This document shows positions 1-10,573 of a stretch of DNA of 64,000 nt, in pieces. The notes below the pieces were generated by a model. The model was not told where the DNA came from and ran no database searches. It was given only the letters and a program-made list of their open reading frames with translations. This DNA comes from Candidatus Thioglobus sp. GTDB taxonomy: Bacteria > Pseudomonadota > Gammaproteobacteria > PS1 > Pseudothioglobaceae. How positions within the stretch are numbered: the stretch's first letter is position 1; every line of letters begins with the position of its first letter. Position numbers and translations under genes: made by a program. Location of the stretch: contig JAOJBP010000001.1 in assembly GCA_028228555.1 (NCBI GenBank), forward strand, positions 124,001 to 188,000. The letters are read 5' to 3'.

Positions 1-215
1 CTAATATTGATGAGTGGTTGCTAGTACCTCTTGATGTTCATCGAGCAGCTGACATGAATTTCTTAATAGATCAATTCCCACTTAAGGCTGCTATTCATGC
101 TTTTGACAGTATGAATTTAGCTATTAATCAAGCACTAAAACAGCATTCTTATCAGCGTATTGTCATTTTTGGCTCTTTTCATGTAGTGGCAGATGCATTA
201 AAAATACTTAAGTGA
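1..215 (+). CDS. folC: Folylpolyglutamate synthase/dihydrofolate synthase, C-terminal end (partial)
   Basis: The frame is open from base 3 to the stop at 213-215 and gives about 70 residues, so only the C-terminal end is in the window. The end has the look of the FolC C-terminal domain: a WLLVPLDVHRAAD strand-turn and the closing IVIFGSFHVVADALKIL, which matches the usual FolC ending (GSF-x-V-A-x-AL). FolC adds glutamates to folate in the cytoplasm. The following genes cvpA and purF agree, since folC-(dedD)-cvpA-purF is a known gammaproteobacterial order; here dedD is missing between folC and cvpA. Assignment rests on a short stretch plus context. Confidence 0.8.
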   Translation, partial: NIDEWLLVPLDVHRAADMNFLIDQFPLKAAIHAFDSMNLAINQALKQHSYQRIVIFGSFHVVADALKILK

Positions 216-277
216 TGTTTGATTAGAAAACCTTGTAAAATTAGCGCACATAACAAAACATTCTCTGGAGAGAATTG

Positions 278-1126
278 ATGAATGAGTTTTTTGTAAACAC
301 CTGGAATACAATTAATTTACTGGCTTGGTCTGATTGGGCAACTGTGGTTATTTTAATCGCATTTCTAGTATTAGGCTTTAAGCGTGGCATGGCAAAAGAG
401 TTGATCAGCTTTGCTTTTTTATTACTTGCTATTGTTCTTGCATGGATGTTTTACCAGTCCTTAGCGGTTAGTGATTTTGTTACCTGGTTACTGCTTTCTC
501 ATCAATCGCATATGTCCATTGCTTTTGGTGTTATTTTTATTGGTGTCTTGCTAATCAAAAGAGTTATTTATAAACTCACTGATATCTCATCTCAAATTAG
601 TAACCCATGCGCCCTAAACAAGCTCTTTGCCTATTTTGTATTTTTGAGTGCTGCTTCGATTATCAGTTGGTACTATTTAGATATTATTGCCAATTTAGGC
701 ATAATGGAAATTGTGGTCACAAATAATTCGATTCGAATTGGTTTATCTTTTGTGCTAACTTTTGCTATTATTATTGGTGTATGCGCCAGCATTTCTAATA
801 TGTTGAACATCTCGATTGATTCATCAAAGCCTTGCATATTATCAACTTTCTTCAAAAAAATTCTCGATACATTACACTCTCTTGATCGAATCCTAAATGC
901 TAAAAATATAAACAGCAATAGTAATAATTTCGGCGGACTACTGATCGGCCTAATCAAAGGAAGTTTGGCGATTTTAATTATGGTGCTGGTATTTCAAAGT
1001 ATTGATAGTATCTCTCAACAACATTTCTGGATTGAGGCAAATGGTGCATTAAGAACCTTCCAAGATGTTGCCTCAGACATCAAACCTGCTTTGTCAGAAT
1101 ATCTTCTATTTATCGAAAACGAATAA
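278..1126 (+). CDS. cvpA: CvpA family inner-membrane protein
   Basis: A very hydrophobic protein of 282 residues with about five or six membrane segments. The N-terminus (WSDWATVVILIAFLVLGFKRG) fits the CvpA signature of Trp-Asp, a membrane helix and a Gly-x-x-Arg-Gly turn. CvpA proteins are inner-membrane proteins needed for colicin V export and envelope stress tolerance; the molecular activity is unsettled. I place the start at the ATG at 278 because GGAG at 267-270 is correctly spaced; an in-frame TTG lies just before it. The usual CvpA is around 160-190 residues, so this one is long, with extra sequence around residues 95-215. It is followed after 12 bases by purF, the classic partner. 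Confidence 0.8.
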   Translation: MNEFFVNTWNTINLLAWSDWATVVILIAFLVLGFKRGMAKELISFAFLLLAIVLAWMFYQSLAVSDFVTWLLLSHQSHMSIAFGVIFIGVLLIKRVIYKLTDISSQISNPCALNKLFAYFVFLSAASIISWYYLDIIANLGIMEIVVTNNSIRIGLSFVLTFAIIIGVCASISNMLNISIDSSKPCILSTFFKKILDTLHSLDRILNAKNINSNSNNFGGLLIGLIKGSLAILIMVLVFQSIDSISQQHFWIEANGALRTFQDVASDIKPALSEYLLFIENE

Positions 1127-1138
1127 GGAAACCCTCTT

Positions 1139-2656
1139 ATGTGCGGCATTGTTGGCATTCTATCCACTACTAAAAAAGACACGGCTGTCTATATTTATGA
1201 CGCCTTAACCATTCTTCAGCATCGAGGTCAAGACGCCGCAGGTATTGTTACCGCCCACAAGGGCCGATTCTTCATGCGAAAGTCTAATGGCTTAGTAAAA
1301 AACGCTTTTAGAACTGAGCATATGTCCTCTTTACTAGGTGACATGGGTATTGGTCATGTTCGCTACCCAACAGCGGGCAGCTCAAGTGGCGCAGAAGCGC
1401 AACCTTTTTATGTCAACTCTCCTTATGGTATTGCCTTTGCTCATAATGGTAACTTAACCAATACTAAGGAGCTGGCTAAAGAACTATTTGAACAAGACAG
1501 AAGACATATCAATACCAATTCTGATTCTGAAATCTTGCTCAATGTGTTTGCCAGTGAGCTTGCCAAACAACAAAAAAAGCATATTAATGAACAAGATATT
1601 TTTGCTTCGGTCGCACAAGTGCATAAGCGCGTTCGTGGGGCTTACGCTACCATTGGTATCATTCCAGGATTCGGTATTTTTGGCTTTAGAGATCCAAATG
1701 GCATTCGTCCACTTATTCTTGGAAAGCGCACAACCCAAGGCGGTACGAAGTATATGCTTGCCTCTGAAAGTGTTGCTTTAACTGCTCTTGGTTATGAAAT
1801 AACTCAAGATATTAAGCCTGGTGAAGCTGTTGTAATTGATCGCAAAGGCAATATATTTTTACAGCAATGTGCGGAGCGACCAAAATACTCACCTTGTATT
1901 TTTGAGTTTGTCTATTTTGCTAGGCCTGATTCAGTTATTGATGATATCTCTGTATACAAAACCAGACTTAGAATGGGCGAGCGTTTAGCAGCTAAAATTA
2001 ACAAAGAGTGGGGTGATGAAAAAATTGATGTGGTTATCCCTATTCCTGATACCTCTCGCGTATCGGCCTTACAATTGGCTAGTGAGTTAAATATAAAGTA
2101 TTCAGAAGGGTTAATTAAAAACCGCTACATTGCTCGCACTTTCATTATGCCCGGACAAAAATTACGCAAAAAATCTGTTAGACAGAAACTTAGCGCTATT
2201 GGGCTTGAGTTTAAAGGTAAGAATGTACTACTAGTAGATGACTCTATTGTTAGAGGCACAACCAGTGAGCAGATTGTCAAAATGGCCAGAGATGCTGGTG
2301 CAAAAAAAGTCTTCTTTGCTTCAGCTGCACCTGCTGTTCGTTATCCTAATGTTTATGGCATTGATATGGCAAGTGAAAAAGAATTTGTCGCCCATAATAA
2401 AACCACTGAAGAGGTATGTCAAACCATTGGTGCCGATCGATTAATTTACCAAGATTTAGATGATTTAATTTGGTGTGTTCAACAAGGTAATAAAGAAATA
2501 ACCGAGTTTGATTGCTCCTGTTTTAATGGTAAATATGTTACGGGCGATATTAATAAAAAATACCTAGATGGTATTGAAGCATTGAGGGCAGATTCCGTTA
2601 AAGAAGAGAACAAGACCAACCAAAGCTCTGAACTCATCTGCAATGATGTAGAATAA
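1139..2656 (+). CDS. purF: Amidophosphoribosyltransferase (glutamine PRPP amidotransferase)
   Basis: First committed enzyme of purine synthesis: transfers the glutamine amide to PRPP, giving phosphoribosylamine. It is 505 residues, the normal length. The start MCGIVGIL places the Ntn-hydrolase nucleophile at Cys2 after Met removal. The glutaminase domain follows (HRGQDAAGI, GHVRYPTAG, AHNGNLTN). The C-terminal phosphoribosyltransferase domain has the PRPP loop LLVDDSIVRGTT around residues 363-374. It sits 12 bases after cvpA and 27 bases before metZ, the order found in Pseudomonas and relatives. Nothing looks broken. Confidence 0.98.
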   Translation: MCGIVGILSTTKKDTAVYIYDALTILQHRGQDAAGIVTAHKGRFFMRKSNGLVKNAFRTEHMSSLLGDMGIGHVRYPTAGSSSGAEAQPFYVNSPYGIAFAHNGNLTNTKELAKELFEQDRRHINTNSDSEILLNVFASELAKQQKKHINEQDIFASVAQVHKRVRGAYATIGIIPGFGIFGFRDPNGIRPLILGKRTTQGGTKYMLASESVALTALGYEITQDIKPGEAVVIDRKGNIFLQQCAERPKYSPCIFEFVYFARPDSVIDDISVYKTRLRMGERLAAKINKEWGDEKIDVVIPIPDTSRVSALQLASELNIKYSEGLIKNRYIARTFIMPGQKLRKKSVRQKLSAIGLEFKGKNVLLVDDSIVRGTTSEQIVKMARDAGAKKVFFASAAPAVRYPNVYGIDMASEKEFVAHNKTTEEVCQTIGADRLIYQDLDDLIWCVQQGNKEITEFDCSCFNGKYVTGDINKKYLDGIEALRADSVKEENKTNQSSELICNDVE

Positions 2657-2683
2657 ACCCTATTTGTTAATTTTTTAAAATCA

Positions 2684-3847
2684 ATGAAAACTTTAAATTT
2701 CGACACCATAGCGATCCGAGAAGGCTACCAAACAACAGCTGAACAAGAGCACTCTGAAGCAATATTCATGACTTCAAGCTTTGTGTTTGATTCAGCTGAG
2801 CAAGCAGCTAAACGCTTCTCTAAAGAAGAGCCTGGTAATATCTATGCACGCTTTACTAACCCAACTGTAGGTGCTTTTGAGAGAAAACTAGCAGCACTTG
2901 AAGGTGCGCAAGCCTGCGTCGCCACCTCTTCTGGTATGGCTGCTATTTTCGCCACTCTAATGGCACTCTTAAAATCAGGCGATCATATTGTTGCTTCGCG
3001 TGATATGTTTGGTACAACGACTGTCATGCTAAACTCAATAGTGTCTAAATTTAACATCGACATAAGCTATGTTGATTTATCTGATTTGTCCGCCTGGGAA
3101 TCATCCATTAATAACAAAACAAAATTATTCCTATTAGAAACACCCTCGAATCCATTAGGTCAAGTTATTGATATTACCGCTCTTAGTAAAATTTCCAAAG
3201 CAAATGATATTTTATTAGCGGTTGATAATTGCATTTTAACGCCAGCCCTACAAAATCCAATTGCTCTGGGTGCAGATATTGTTATTCATTCTGCCACTAA
3301 ATATATTGATGGCCAAGGTCGTTGTTTAGCAGGCGCTGTTTTAGGTGCTGAAGATATTATGGAACAGGTACATGGCTTTGTTCGTGCTACCGGGCCGAGT
3401 CTAAGTGCTTTTAATGCCTGGATTGTTCTTAAAGGCTTAGATACACTTAGCTTAAGAATGAGAGCGCATTCAGATAATGCAATGAAACTAGCAACTTGGC
3501 TGGAACAACAAGAGTCTGTCGAAAAAACCCATTATTTAGGTCTTGAATCTCACCCACACCATCAGTTAGCCAAAAGTCAGCAGTCTGGCTTTGGTGGTAT
3601 CGTTTCATTTGAACTTAAAGGTGGTCGTGAAGCGGCATTCAAACTTATTAATGCCACTGAAATTTTTTCCATTACCGCTAACCTCGGTGATGCAAAATCC
3701 ACCATTACTCACCCATCCAGCACCACACATGGGCGTCTAACAGATGAAGAAAAATCAATTACTAATATTTCTGAAGGATTAGTCAGACTCTCGATTGGAC
3801 TTGAAGATGTAAACGACTTGATAGCTGATATAAACAAAGGACTTTGA
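2684..3847 (+). CDS. metZ: O-succinylhomoserine sulfhydrylase
   Basis: A PLP enzyme of the Cys/Met metabolism (cystathionine gamma-synthase) family, 387 residues. The PLP lysine is Lys206 in HSATKYIDGQGR; the family motif YARFTNPTV and the substrate-loop SSGMAAI are present, and the C-terminal TTHGRL/VRLSIGLED motif is intact. MetZ makes homocysteine directly from O-succinylhomoserine and sulfide. The choice over metB or metC rests on the position directly after purF, which is where Pseudomonas metZ lies, and on the HSATKYIDGQGR signature. Other family members remain possible. Direct sulfide assimilation would suit a sulfur-oxidising lifestyle (inference). Confidence 0.88.
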   Translation: MKTLNFDTIAIREGYQTTAEQEHSEAIFMTSSFVFDSAEQAAKRFSKEEPGNIYARFTNPTVGAFERKLAALEGAQACVATSSGMAAIFATLMALLKSGDHIVASRDMFGTTTVMLNSIVSKFNIDISYVDLSDLSAWESSINNKTKLFLLETPSNPLGQVIDITALSKISKANDILLAVDNCILTPALQNPIALGADIVIHSATKYIDGQGRCLAGAVLGAEDIMEQVHGFVRATGPSLSAFNAWIVLKGLDTLSLRMRAHSDNAMKLATWLEQQESVEKTHYLGLESHPHHQLAKSQQSGFGGIVSFELKGGREAAFKLINATEIFSITANLGDAKSTITHPSSTTHGRLTDEEKSITNISEGLVRLSIGLEDVNDLIADINKGL

Positions 3848-3849
3848 TG

Positions 3850-3855
3850 TATAAT
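3850..3855 (+). promoter_or_regulatory. Likely -10 element of the fabA-fabB promoter
   Basis: A perfect TATAAT lies just after the metZ stop, with TG immediately before it. No good -35 box stands at 16-18 bases upstream (TTGATA at 3818-3823 is too far away). A start of transcription near 3862 would leave a leader of about 20 bases before the fabA ATG at 3884, and would exclude the alternative ATG at 3866 as practically leaderless. Confidence 0.45.
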
Positions 3856-3883
3856 TTCATCAAAAATGAAACTAGGTAGATAT

Positions 3884-4390
3884 ATGCAAAATTCATATTC
3901 ATACGAAGAGTTAATTCAATGTGGCAATGGCGAGCTATTTGGTCCAGGTAATGCACAATTGCCACAGCCGCCTATGCTAATGTTTGACAGAATCACCCAC
4001 ATTTCAGATGAAGGTGGATTGCATGGTAAAGGTGAAATTATTGCTGAGCTTGATGTAAATCCTGACTTATGGTTTTTTGGTTGTCATTTTAACAATGACC
4101 CTGTTATGCCTGGTTGTCTAGGTTTAGATGCTATGTGGCAGCTAATTGGCTTTCACCTAGGATGGTTAGGTGGTCCGGGGCGCGGACGCGCATTGGGTGG
4201 TAGTATTAAATTTACCGGTCAAGTGTTACCAACTGCTAAAAAAGTTACCTACCGCATTAATCTTAAGCGTGTTATTGCTCGTAAGCTTTATATGGGTATT
4301 GGTGATGCAACGATGGAAGTTGATGGTAAGGTTATTTATGAAGCTAGCGACCTAAAAGTAGGATTATTTACTGATACGAGTGCATTCTAA
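3884..4390 (+). CDS. fabA: 3-hydroxydecanoyl-ACP dehydratase/isomerase FabA
   Basis: Makes and isomerises the C10 enoyl-ACP, the branch point to unsaturated fatty acids in the cytoplasmic type II system. The hot-dog active site is clear: His68 in WFFGCHF and Asp82 in [11 protein letters not shown], equal to E. coli His70 and Asp84. The ending [11 protein letters not shown] is the family's C-terminus. I choose ATG 3884 (168 residues) over ATG 3866, since AGG at 3874-3876 is well spaced and the N-terminus then aligns with E. coli FabA. Its stop overlaps the fabB start by one base (TAATG), so the pair is translationally coupled. Confidence 0.97.
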   Translation: MQNSYSYEELIQCGNGELFGPGNAQLPQPPMLMFDRITHISDEGGLHGKGEIIAELDVNPDLWFFGCHFNNDPVMPGCLGLDAMWQLIGFHLGWLGGPGRGRALGGSIKFTGQVLPTAKKVTYRINLKRVIARKLYMGIGDATMEVDGKVIYEASDLKVGLFTDTSAF

Positions 4391-5607
4391 TGAATAGAGT
4401 TGTCATCACTGGAATGGGGATTGTTTCTAGCCTAGGCGCAGATTGCGATGAAGTACTAGAATCTTTAAAAACTGCCAAATCTGGCATTAAGTTTGATGAA
4501 ACCTATGCAGAGCTAGGCTTAAGATCTCACGTTTCTGGACAAGTTGCTGAGGTTGATCCAAGTACGATTATTGATCGAAAAATGATGCGCTTTATGGCAG
4601 ATGCTGCTATTTACAATGCCATCGCGCTGGATCAAGCCATCAAACAATCTGGCTTAACTGAAGAACAAGTTTCAAACCCACGTACCGGCCTTATTATGGG
4701 ATCTGGTGGTGCCTCTAACCAAAATGTAGTTGAAGCAGCAGATATTTTAAGAGAGAAGGGTATTAAACGTGTTGGGCCTTATCGCGTTCCACGCACCATG
4801 GGTTCAACAACATCAGCTTGCTTATCAACCATGTTCAAAATTAAAGGCATTAATTACTCAATCAGCTCGGCTTGTTCTACTTCTGCCCACTGTATTGGTA
4901 ATGCGATGGAACAAATTCAAATGGGCAAGCAAGATGTTGTATTTGCAGGTGGCGGTGAGGAGCTAGATTGGTCATTAACGATGTTATTTGATGCTATGGG
5001 TGCACTATCAAGCAAATACAATGAAACACCTGAAAAAGCATCACGTGCTTACGATGCTGATCGTGATGGTTTTGTAATTTCTGGCGGTGGTGGTGCATTA
5101 GTTCTTGAATCATTAGAGCATGCTCAGGCACGTGGCGCGACTATTTTAGCCGAGCTAACTGGTTATGGCGCTACCTCTGATGGTTTTGACATGGTTGCAC
5201 CGTCAGGAGAAGGTGCGAAGCGCTGTATGGAGCTCGCTATTTCTACTGTTAATGGTCCAATTGATTATATCAATGCACATGGCACCTCTACACCAGTTGG
5301 CGATACGAAAGAGCTTGGCGCTATCAAGGAAGTCTTTGGTGACAATATTCCGAATGTTGGCTCAACCAAATCTTTATCGGGTCATGCACTAGGTGCAGCT
5401 GGCGTTAACGAAGCTATTTATTCATTATTAATGATGCAAAATAGCTTTATGGCTGAATCTGTTAACATTGAAAATCTTGATGAAGCTGCTGAAGGTGTTC
5501 CTATTGTTCAGTCAACCACCATTCAATCAATTAATCGAGTGATGTCGAATAGTTTTGGCTTTGGCGGTACAAATGCTTGTTTAGTATTTGAAAAATTCAA
5601 ACCATAA
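4390..5607 (+). CDS. fabB: 3-oxoacyl-ACP synthase I FabB
   Basis: Condensing enzyme that elongates the unsaturated acyl-ACP made by FabA. It is 405 residues. The Cys-His-His triad is Cys162 in [10 protein letters not shown], His297 in [11 protein letters not shown] and His332 in [12 protein letters not shown]. coli FabB has 163, 298 and 333. The glycine-rich C-terminus [15 protein letters not shown] is present. The fabA-fabB operon is a marker of Gammaproteobacteria using the anaerobic unsaturated fatty acid route. It ends before a bidirectional terminator. Confidence 0.97.
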   Translation: MNRVVITGMGIVSSLGADCDEVLESLKTAKSGIKFDETYAELGLRSHVSGQVAEVDPSTIIDRKMMRFMADAAIYNAIALDQAIKQSGLTEEQVSNPRTGLIMGSGGASNQNVVEAADILREKGIKRVGPYRVPRTMGSTTSACLSTMFKIKGINYSISSACSTSAHCIGNAMEQIQMGKQDVVFAGGGEELDWSLTMLFDAMGALSSKYNETPEKASRAYDADRDGFVISGGGGALVLESLEHAQARGATILAELTGYGATSDGFDMVAPSGEGAKRCMELAISTVNGPIDYINAHGTSTPVGDTKELGAIKEVFGDNIPNVGSTKSLSGHALGAAGVNEAIYSLLMMQNSFMAESVNIENLDEAAEGVPIVQSTTIQSINRVMSNSFGFGGTNACLVFEKFKP

Positions 5608-5628
5608 ATCAATCCAACTAAATAGTTA

Positions 5629-5660
5629 AAAAAAAGGCCGCTCTATTTGCGGCCTTTTTA
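5629..5660. terminator. Bidirectional rho-independent terminator between fabB and secF
   Basis: An A-run is followed by the stem AGGCCG (5635-5640) and CGGCCT (5650-5655) around a 9-base loop, then a T-run. With A and T runs on both sides it can stop fabA-fabB from the left and serS-yajC-secD-secF from the right, whose last genes converge here. Confidence 0.9.
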
Positions 5661-5688
5661 ATATACTGAATGTTAGTTAACAGCCTAA

Positions 5689-6615
5689 CTAAGGCCTAGT
5701 GTCAATCTCTTGCTTTTCCTTCTCAGAAGGAAGCATATCTTCTTTTGTAATTCCCATAGCAAGAATCATCGAACTAGCAACATAAATCGAAGAATAGGTA
5801 CCAATAAGTACACCAATTAATAGCGCCATTGCAAAGCTATGAATAATCTCACCACCCAAAAAGAACAAGGCTACTAGTACTAACAACGTTGTTAACGACG
5901 TCATAATCGTTCTAGATAAAGTTTGATTAAGCGCGCCATTAATAATAGTCGCTGGATCTACATGGCGAGTCGAAAGAAAGTTTTCACGAATTCGATCAAA
6001 CACAACAATCGTATCATTTAGTGAATAACCAATGACCGCAAGAACAGCTGCCAATACGGTTAAATCAAATTCAAATTGAAACAGAGAGAAGAAGCCCAGC
6101 GTGATAATAACGTCATGAATTAGGGCGGAAATAGAGCCCAATGCAAAACGATATTCAAAACGAAATGCGACATAAATCAAGATGCCTATCAATGCGTATA
6201 ACATTGCTAAGCCACCATCATTAGTCAACTCTTCACCAACCTTGGGGCCGACAAATTCAACACGTCGAATATCTACATCACTACCTAATAATTGAATAAT
6301 CTTAGTGCTCAGCTTAGCGCTTGAAATTGACTGCGGCTCAAGGCGTATCAATATCTCATTGGTAGAGCCAAAGTACTGAACATTAGCTCTGTTAAAACCA
6401 GCTTCAGCCATTGTCGCTCTAACTTCAGATAGATCTGCACTTTGCTGATAGCCGACTTCAATTAAAGTTCCGCCCGTAAAATCAATACCTAACTTGAGCC
6501 CATTAGTTGTTAATGAAAAAATACTCAATGCAATCAACATGGTTGAAAAAATAATAGCATACGTACGCTTGCCAACAAAATCAATGCTTGGAACGTTTAA
6601 AGCTTTTAGGCTCAT
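5689..6615 (-). CDS. secF: Protein translocase subunit SecF
   Basis: Inner-membrane RND-type partner of SecD that uses the proton gradient to pull proteins out of the SecYEG channel. It is 308 residues. After the first membrane helix comes the SecD/SecF motif GIDFTGGTLIEV, then a small periplasmic domain, then five C-terminal helices carrying GYSLNDTIVVFDRIRE, the family's fourth-helix motif. It starts four bases inside the end of secD. Length and motifs are normal. Confidence 0.97.
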   Translation of the reverse strand: MSLKALNVPSIDFVGKRTYAIIFSTMLIALSIFSLTTNGLKLGIDFTGGTLIEVGYQQSADLSEVRATMAEAGFNRANVQYFGSTNEILIRLEPQSISSAKLSTKIIQLLGSDVDIRRVEFVGPKVGEELTNDGGLAMLYALIGILIYVAFRFEYRFALGSISALIHDVIITLGFFSLFQFEFDLTVLAAVLAVIGYSLNDTIVVFDRIRENFLSTRHVDPATIINGALNQTLSRTIMTSLTTLLVLVALFFLGGEIIHSFAMALLIGVLIGTYSSIYVASSMILAMGITKEDMLPSEKEKQEIDTRP

Positions 6616-8465
6616 ATCGAAATCTCCTCTAATTTTTTACCACCGTAGATCTTGTTGATGATAGCGCGCGAAACAATAATGGCTGTAAACATAGAAGTTA
6701 CAATACCAATAGACAAAGTAATCGCAAAGCCCTTAATAGGGCCGGTGCCAAAACTAAAGAGCACCAGAGAAGCAATCAGAGTTGTAATGCTCGCGTCTGC
6801 AATGGTTAGTAGCGCCTTATCATAACCTGCAGCAATAGATTTCTGAATATTGCTATTTGTACCAAGCTCTTCTTTAATGCGTTCAAAAATAAGTACATTG
6901 GCATCAACTGCCATACCCACCGTTAGAACGATACCTGCAATACCTGGCAAAGTTAAAGTTGCTTGTAATAAAGATAAAACAGCCACAATCATCACCAGAT
7001 TAAGCGTCAAAGCAACATTAGCCACCAAGCCAAAAACTCGATAACGAAATGCCATAAACATCAACACTAAAATAAAACCAACAATAACACTAGTGACACC
7101 TTTGGCAATATTATCTGCGCCCAAACTTGGACCAATCGTTCTTTCTTCGATAATCTCAATAGGAGCTGACAATGAGCCTGCTCTTAATAACAGTGATAGG
7201 TTTCTAGCTTCGCGTGCGCTATCAATACCTGTAATTTGGAACCTAGATGAAAAGGTTCCTTGAATGGTGGCTGCATTAATAATATCTTGCGTTTTAGAAC
7301 GCTTTTTAACTAACTTACCATTTTCTGAAACTGTCTCAACTTTGTTTTCAATAAATACAACGGCCATGCGATGATGCAAGTATCTTTTTGTGGTATCTAG
7401 CATTGCTCGACCGCCTGCACTGTCTAATGTAATATTAACCATAGGTGTCGCATTTTCAGAGTCTACACCTGAAGCGGCGCCAGTAATATTTTCACCCGTA
7501 GCAATCACTCGAGTTTTTAATAATAATGGGCGCCCGTCTCTAAAATAATAAAGCTTAGATCCGATCGGCGCTCTGCCTGATTGAATAGCAGTTTGTGGAT
7601 CATTCTTCTCATCAACTAAACGAAACTCCAATGTTGCTACCGCACCCAAAATCTCTTTGGCACGCGCCGTATCTTGAACACCTGGAAGTTGTACCACAAT
7701 ACGTTCTAAGCCTTGTTGCTGAATAATAGGCTCTGCAACACCGAGCTCATTGACTCGGTTTCTTAGCGTGGTAATATTTTGCTTTAATGCATGGCTTTTC
7801 GCTTCAGTCAGAGCACTTTCACTAATACCAATACTAACGACTAATTCATCATCACTAGCAACGTCAAGCACAACCAGATCGCTTAATTCAGAGTCAATCA
7901 AATCTAGCCCAGCATCTTTTGATGTCGGTGTTTTAAAGTGAACTAATAAAACATCTCTTTCTTTATTAATACTCTTATAAAGTCGATCTTTTCTAAGCAA
8001 TGTGCGTAACTCATTGTAAGATTTATCAAGCGAGCTATTTGCCACCGCTTGCATATCCACCTCTAAAAGAAAATGTACGCCGCCGCGAAGATCCAAGCCA
8101 AGCGACATCGCCTTACCACCAAGGCCTGATAGCCATGATGGGACAGATGGCGCCAAATTAAGAGCTGTTACATAATTACGTCCTAAATCCTGCTTTAGAA
8201 TCTCTTTAGCGCTGAGCTGGGATTTGCTATCCTCAAACCTTACCAACACTCGACGTCCAACTAGCTCAAGCGATTTATAATTCACTTTTTTGCTATCAAG
8301 TATCGTTTTAATTTTTTCCGAGTCAGATTCAACAACAGCCGCATCACCCGCAGCAGAGATTTGCACTGCCAAATCTGAGCCAAAAACGTTAGGTAACGCA
8401 TACAGTACAGACAGCAATAAGAAGAATGCGATTAATGTATTCTTGAGTGCGGAAAATTGATTCAT
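6612..8465 (-). CDS. secD: Protein translocase subunit SecD
   Basis: 617 residues, the long gammaproteobacterial form. One N-terminal helix (about residues 9-28) is followed by a large periplasmic part with LGLDLRGGVHFLLEVD near residue 120 and the P1 base domain with RVNELGVAEPIIQQQG. Five C-terminal membrane helices carry GMAVDANVLIFERIKEE, with the Asp proposed to relay protons. It is 17 bases after yajC and overlaps secF by four bases, giving the normal yajC-secD-secF string. Confidence 0.98.
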   Translation of the reverse strand: MNQFSALKNTLIAFFLLLSVLYALPNVFGSDLAVQISAAGDAAVVESDSEKIKTILDSKKVNYKSLELVGRRVLVRFEDSKSQLSAKEILKQDLGRNYVTALNLAPSVPSWLSGLGGKAMSLGLDLRGGVHFLLEVDMQAVANSSLDKSYNELRTLLRKDRLYKSINKERDVLLVHFKTPTSKDAGLDLIDSELSDLVVLDVASDDELVVSIGISESALTEAKSHALKQNITTLRNRVNELGVAEPIIQQQGLERIVVQLPGVQDTARAKEILGAVATLEFRLVDEKNDPQTAIQSGRAPIGSKLYYFRDGRPLLLKTRVIATGENITGAASGVDSENATPMVNITLDSAGGRAMLDTTKRYLHHRMAVVFIENKVETVSENGKLVKKRSKTQDIINAATIQGTFSSRFQITGIDSAREARNLSLLLRAGSLSAPIEIIEERTIGPSLGADNIAKGVTSVIVGFILVLMFMAFRYRVFGLVANVALTLNLVMIVAVLSLLQATLTLPGIAGIVLTVGMAVDANVLIFERIKEELGTNSNIQKSIAAGYDKALLTIADASITTLIASLVLFSFGTGPIKGFAITLSIGIVTSMFTAIIVSRAIINKIYGGKKLEEISI

Positions 8466-8482
8466 AGCAAGTCTTGGGTTAA

Positions 8483-8818
8483 TTAAATTTTGGCACTGCC
8501 TTTAGGTAATTTTTGATTAATACCTTGCTTTTGCACCTTAACAACTACATTTTGTGCAATCTCTAAAGTCGCAAAAGATTCATCGACAGACTTTACTTTG
8601 CCAACTACGCCACCATTCGTGACCACTTCATCACCTTCTTTAAGGGCGCCTAATAAAACTTTGTGCTCTTTCGCACGTTTTTGCTGCGGTCTAATGAGTA
8701 AAAAATACATCAGTACAAACATCACAATTAAAAATGGCAAGCCACCCATTGGATCACCCGCACCTGATGCCACCTCTTCTGCGAATGCAGGGGTAATAAT
8801 TAAGTCTAATAAATTCAT
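8483..8818 (-). CDS. yajC: Sec translocase accessory subunit YajC
   Basis: A 111-residue protein with one N-terminal membrane helix (around 27-45, PFLIVMFVLMYFLLIRPQQ) followed by a basic stretch and a small cytoplasmic domain with the YajC motif LKEGDEVVTNGGVVGKV. YajC associates with SecDF. The usual tgt neighbour is replaced here by serS, 15 bases upstream, so serS-yajC-secD-secF look cotranscribed. Confidence 0.96.
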   Translation of the reverse strand: MNLLDLIITPAFAEEVASGAGDPMGGLPFLIVMFVLMYFLLIRPQQKRAKEHKVLLGALKEGDEVVTNGGVVGKVKSVDESFATLEIAQNVVVKVQKQGINQKLPKGSAKI

Positions 8819-8833
8819 CTTCTTTTCTCCTAT

Positions 8834-10141
<1,308 letters not shown>

Positions 10142-10207
10142 TTATATTGATTTGAAGTCCTTGTCAACCCATAGATTTCAAATAAAACTCATTCAGGAAA
10201 TTATACT

Positions 10208-10495
10208 ATGTTTAACTCTTTTTCATCTGCTGATGCATGCAAACTATTAGCTAATGGAGCACAGCTTGTAGACGTTCGCACAACAGCGGAATTTTCTCGT
10301 GGTGCACTCCCTAATGCAATCAGTTTGCCACTTCAGGGCATCATGAATGCGACCAATGTTATAGACAAAAATAAAGCTATAATTTTGTATTGTTTAAGTG
10401 GTGCACGCTCTGCAACGGCCAAAAATTATTTAACTCAGATGGGGTTTACAGAAGTGCATGATTTAGGTTCATTCAAAAACTACAACTGCGAATAA
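10208..10495 (+). CDS. Single-domain rhodanese (sulfurtransferase)
   Basis: A 95-residue one-domain rhodanese. The core strand QLVDVRTTAEF and the cradle loop CLSGARS (residues 62-68) are visible; Cys62 would carry the persulfide. It is a little shorter than GlpE-type rhodaneses (about 108 residues), ending soon after the last helix. Such proteins move sulfane sulfur between thiols in the cytoplasm. The start ATG at 10208 is preceded by AGGAAA at a proper distance. Next genes on the same strand are an unknown protein and trxC, so a link with thiol redox is possible but not shown. The partner is unknown. Confidence 0.85.
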   Translation: MFNSFSSADACKLLANGAQLVDVRTTAEFSRGALPNAISLPLQGIMNATNVIDKNKAIILYCLSGARSATAKNYLTQMGFTEVHDLGSFKNYNCE

Positions 10496-10573
10496 TTTCC
10501 CTTTGTAATTACAAGTAATTGCTCTTACATTGCTTGTTAAAATCCTCTTATAAAGAATTAATTATGAAGCTAA

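Noticed and set aside
673-957. Minus-strand frame opposite cvpA, and similar long frames opposite secD, azgA-type permease, mnmE, topA and ccoI
   Set aside because: They mirror the codon pattern of real genes on the other strand, have no ribosome site or domain, and would overlap fully.
2657-2683. Riboswitch (SAM or homocysteine type) before metZ
   Set aside because: The gap is only 27 bases, far too short to hold one.
3866-3883. Six extra residues at the FabA N-terminus
   Set aside because: The ATG at 3866 would be only a few bases from the expected transcript start and adds nothing seen in FabA; 3884 has the ribosome site.
10496-10573. Promoter before the 221-residue gene
   Set aside because: A TATAAA at 10549-10554 is present but no acceptable -35 at the proper distance; could be chance in A+T-rich DNA.
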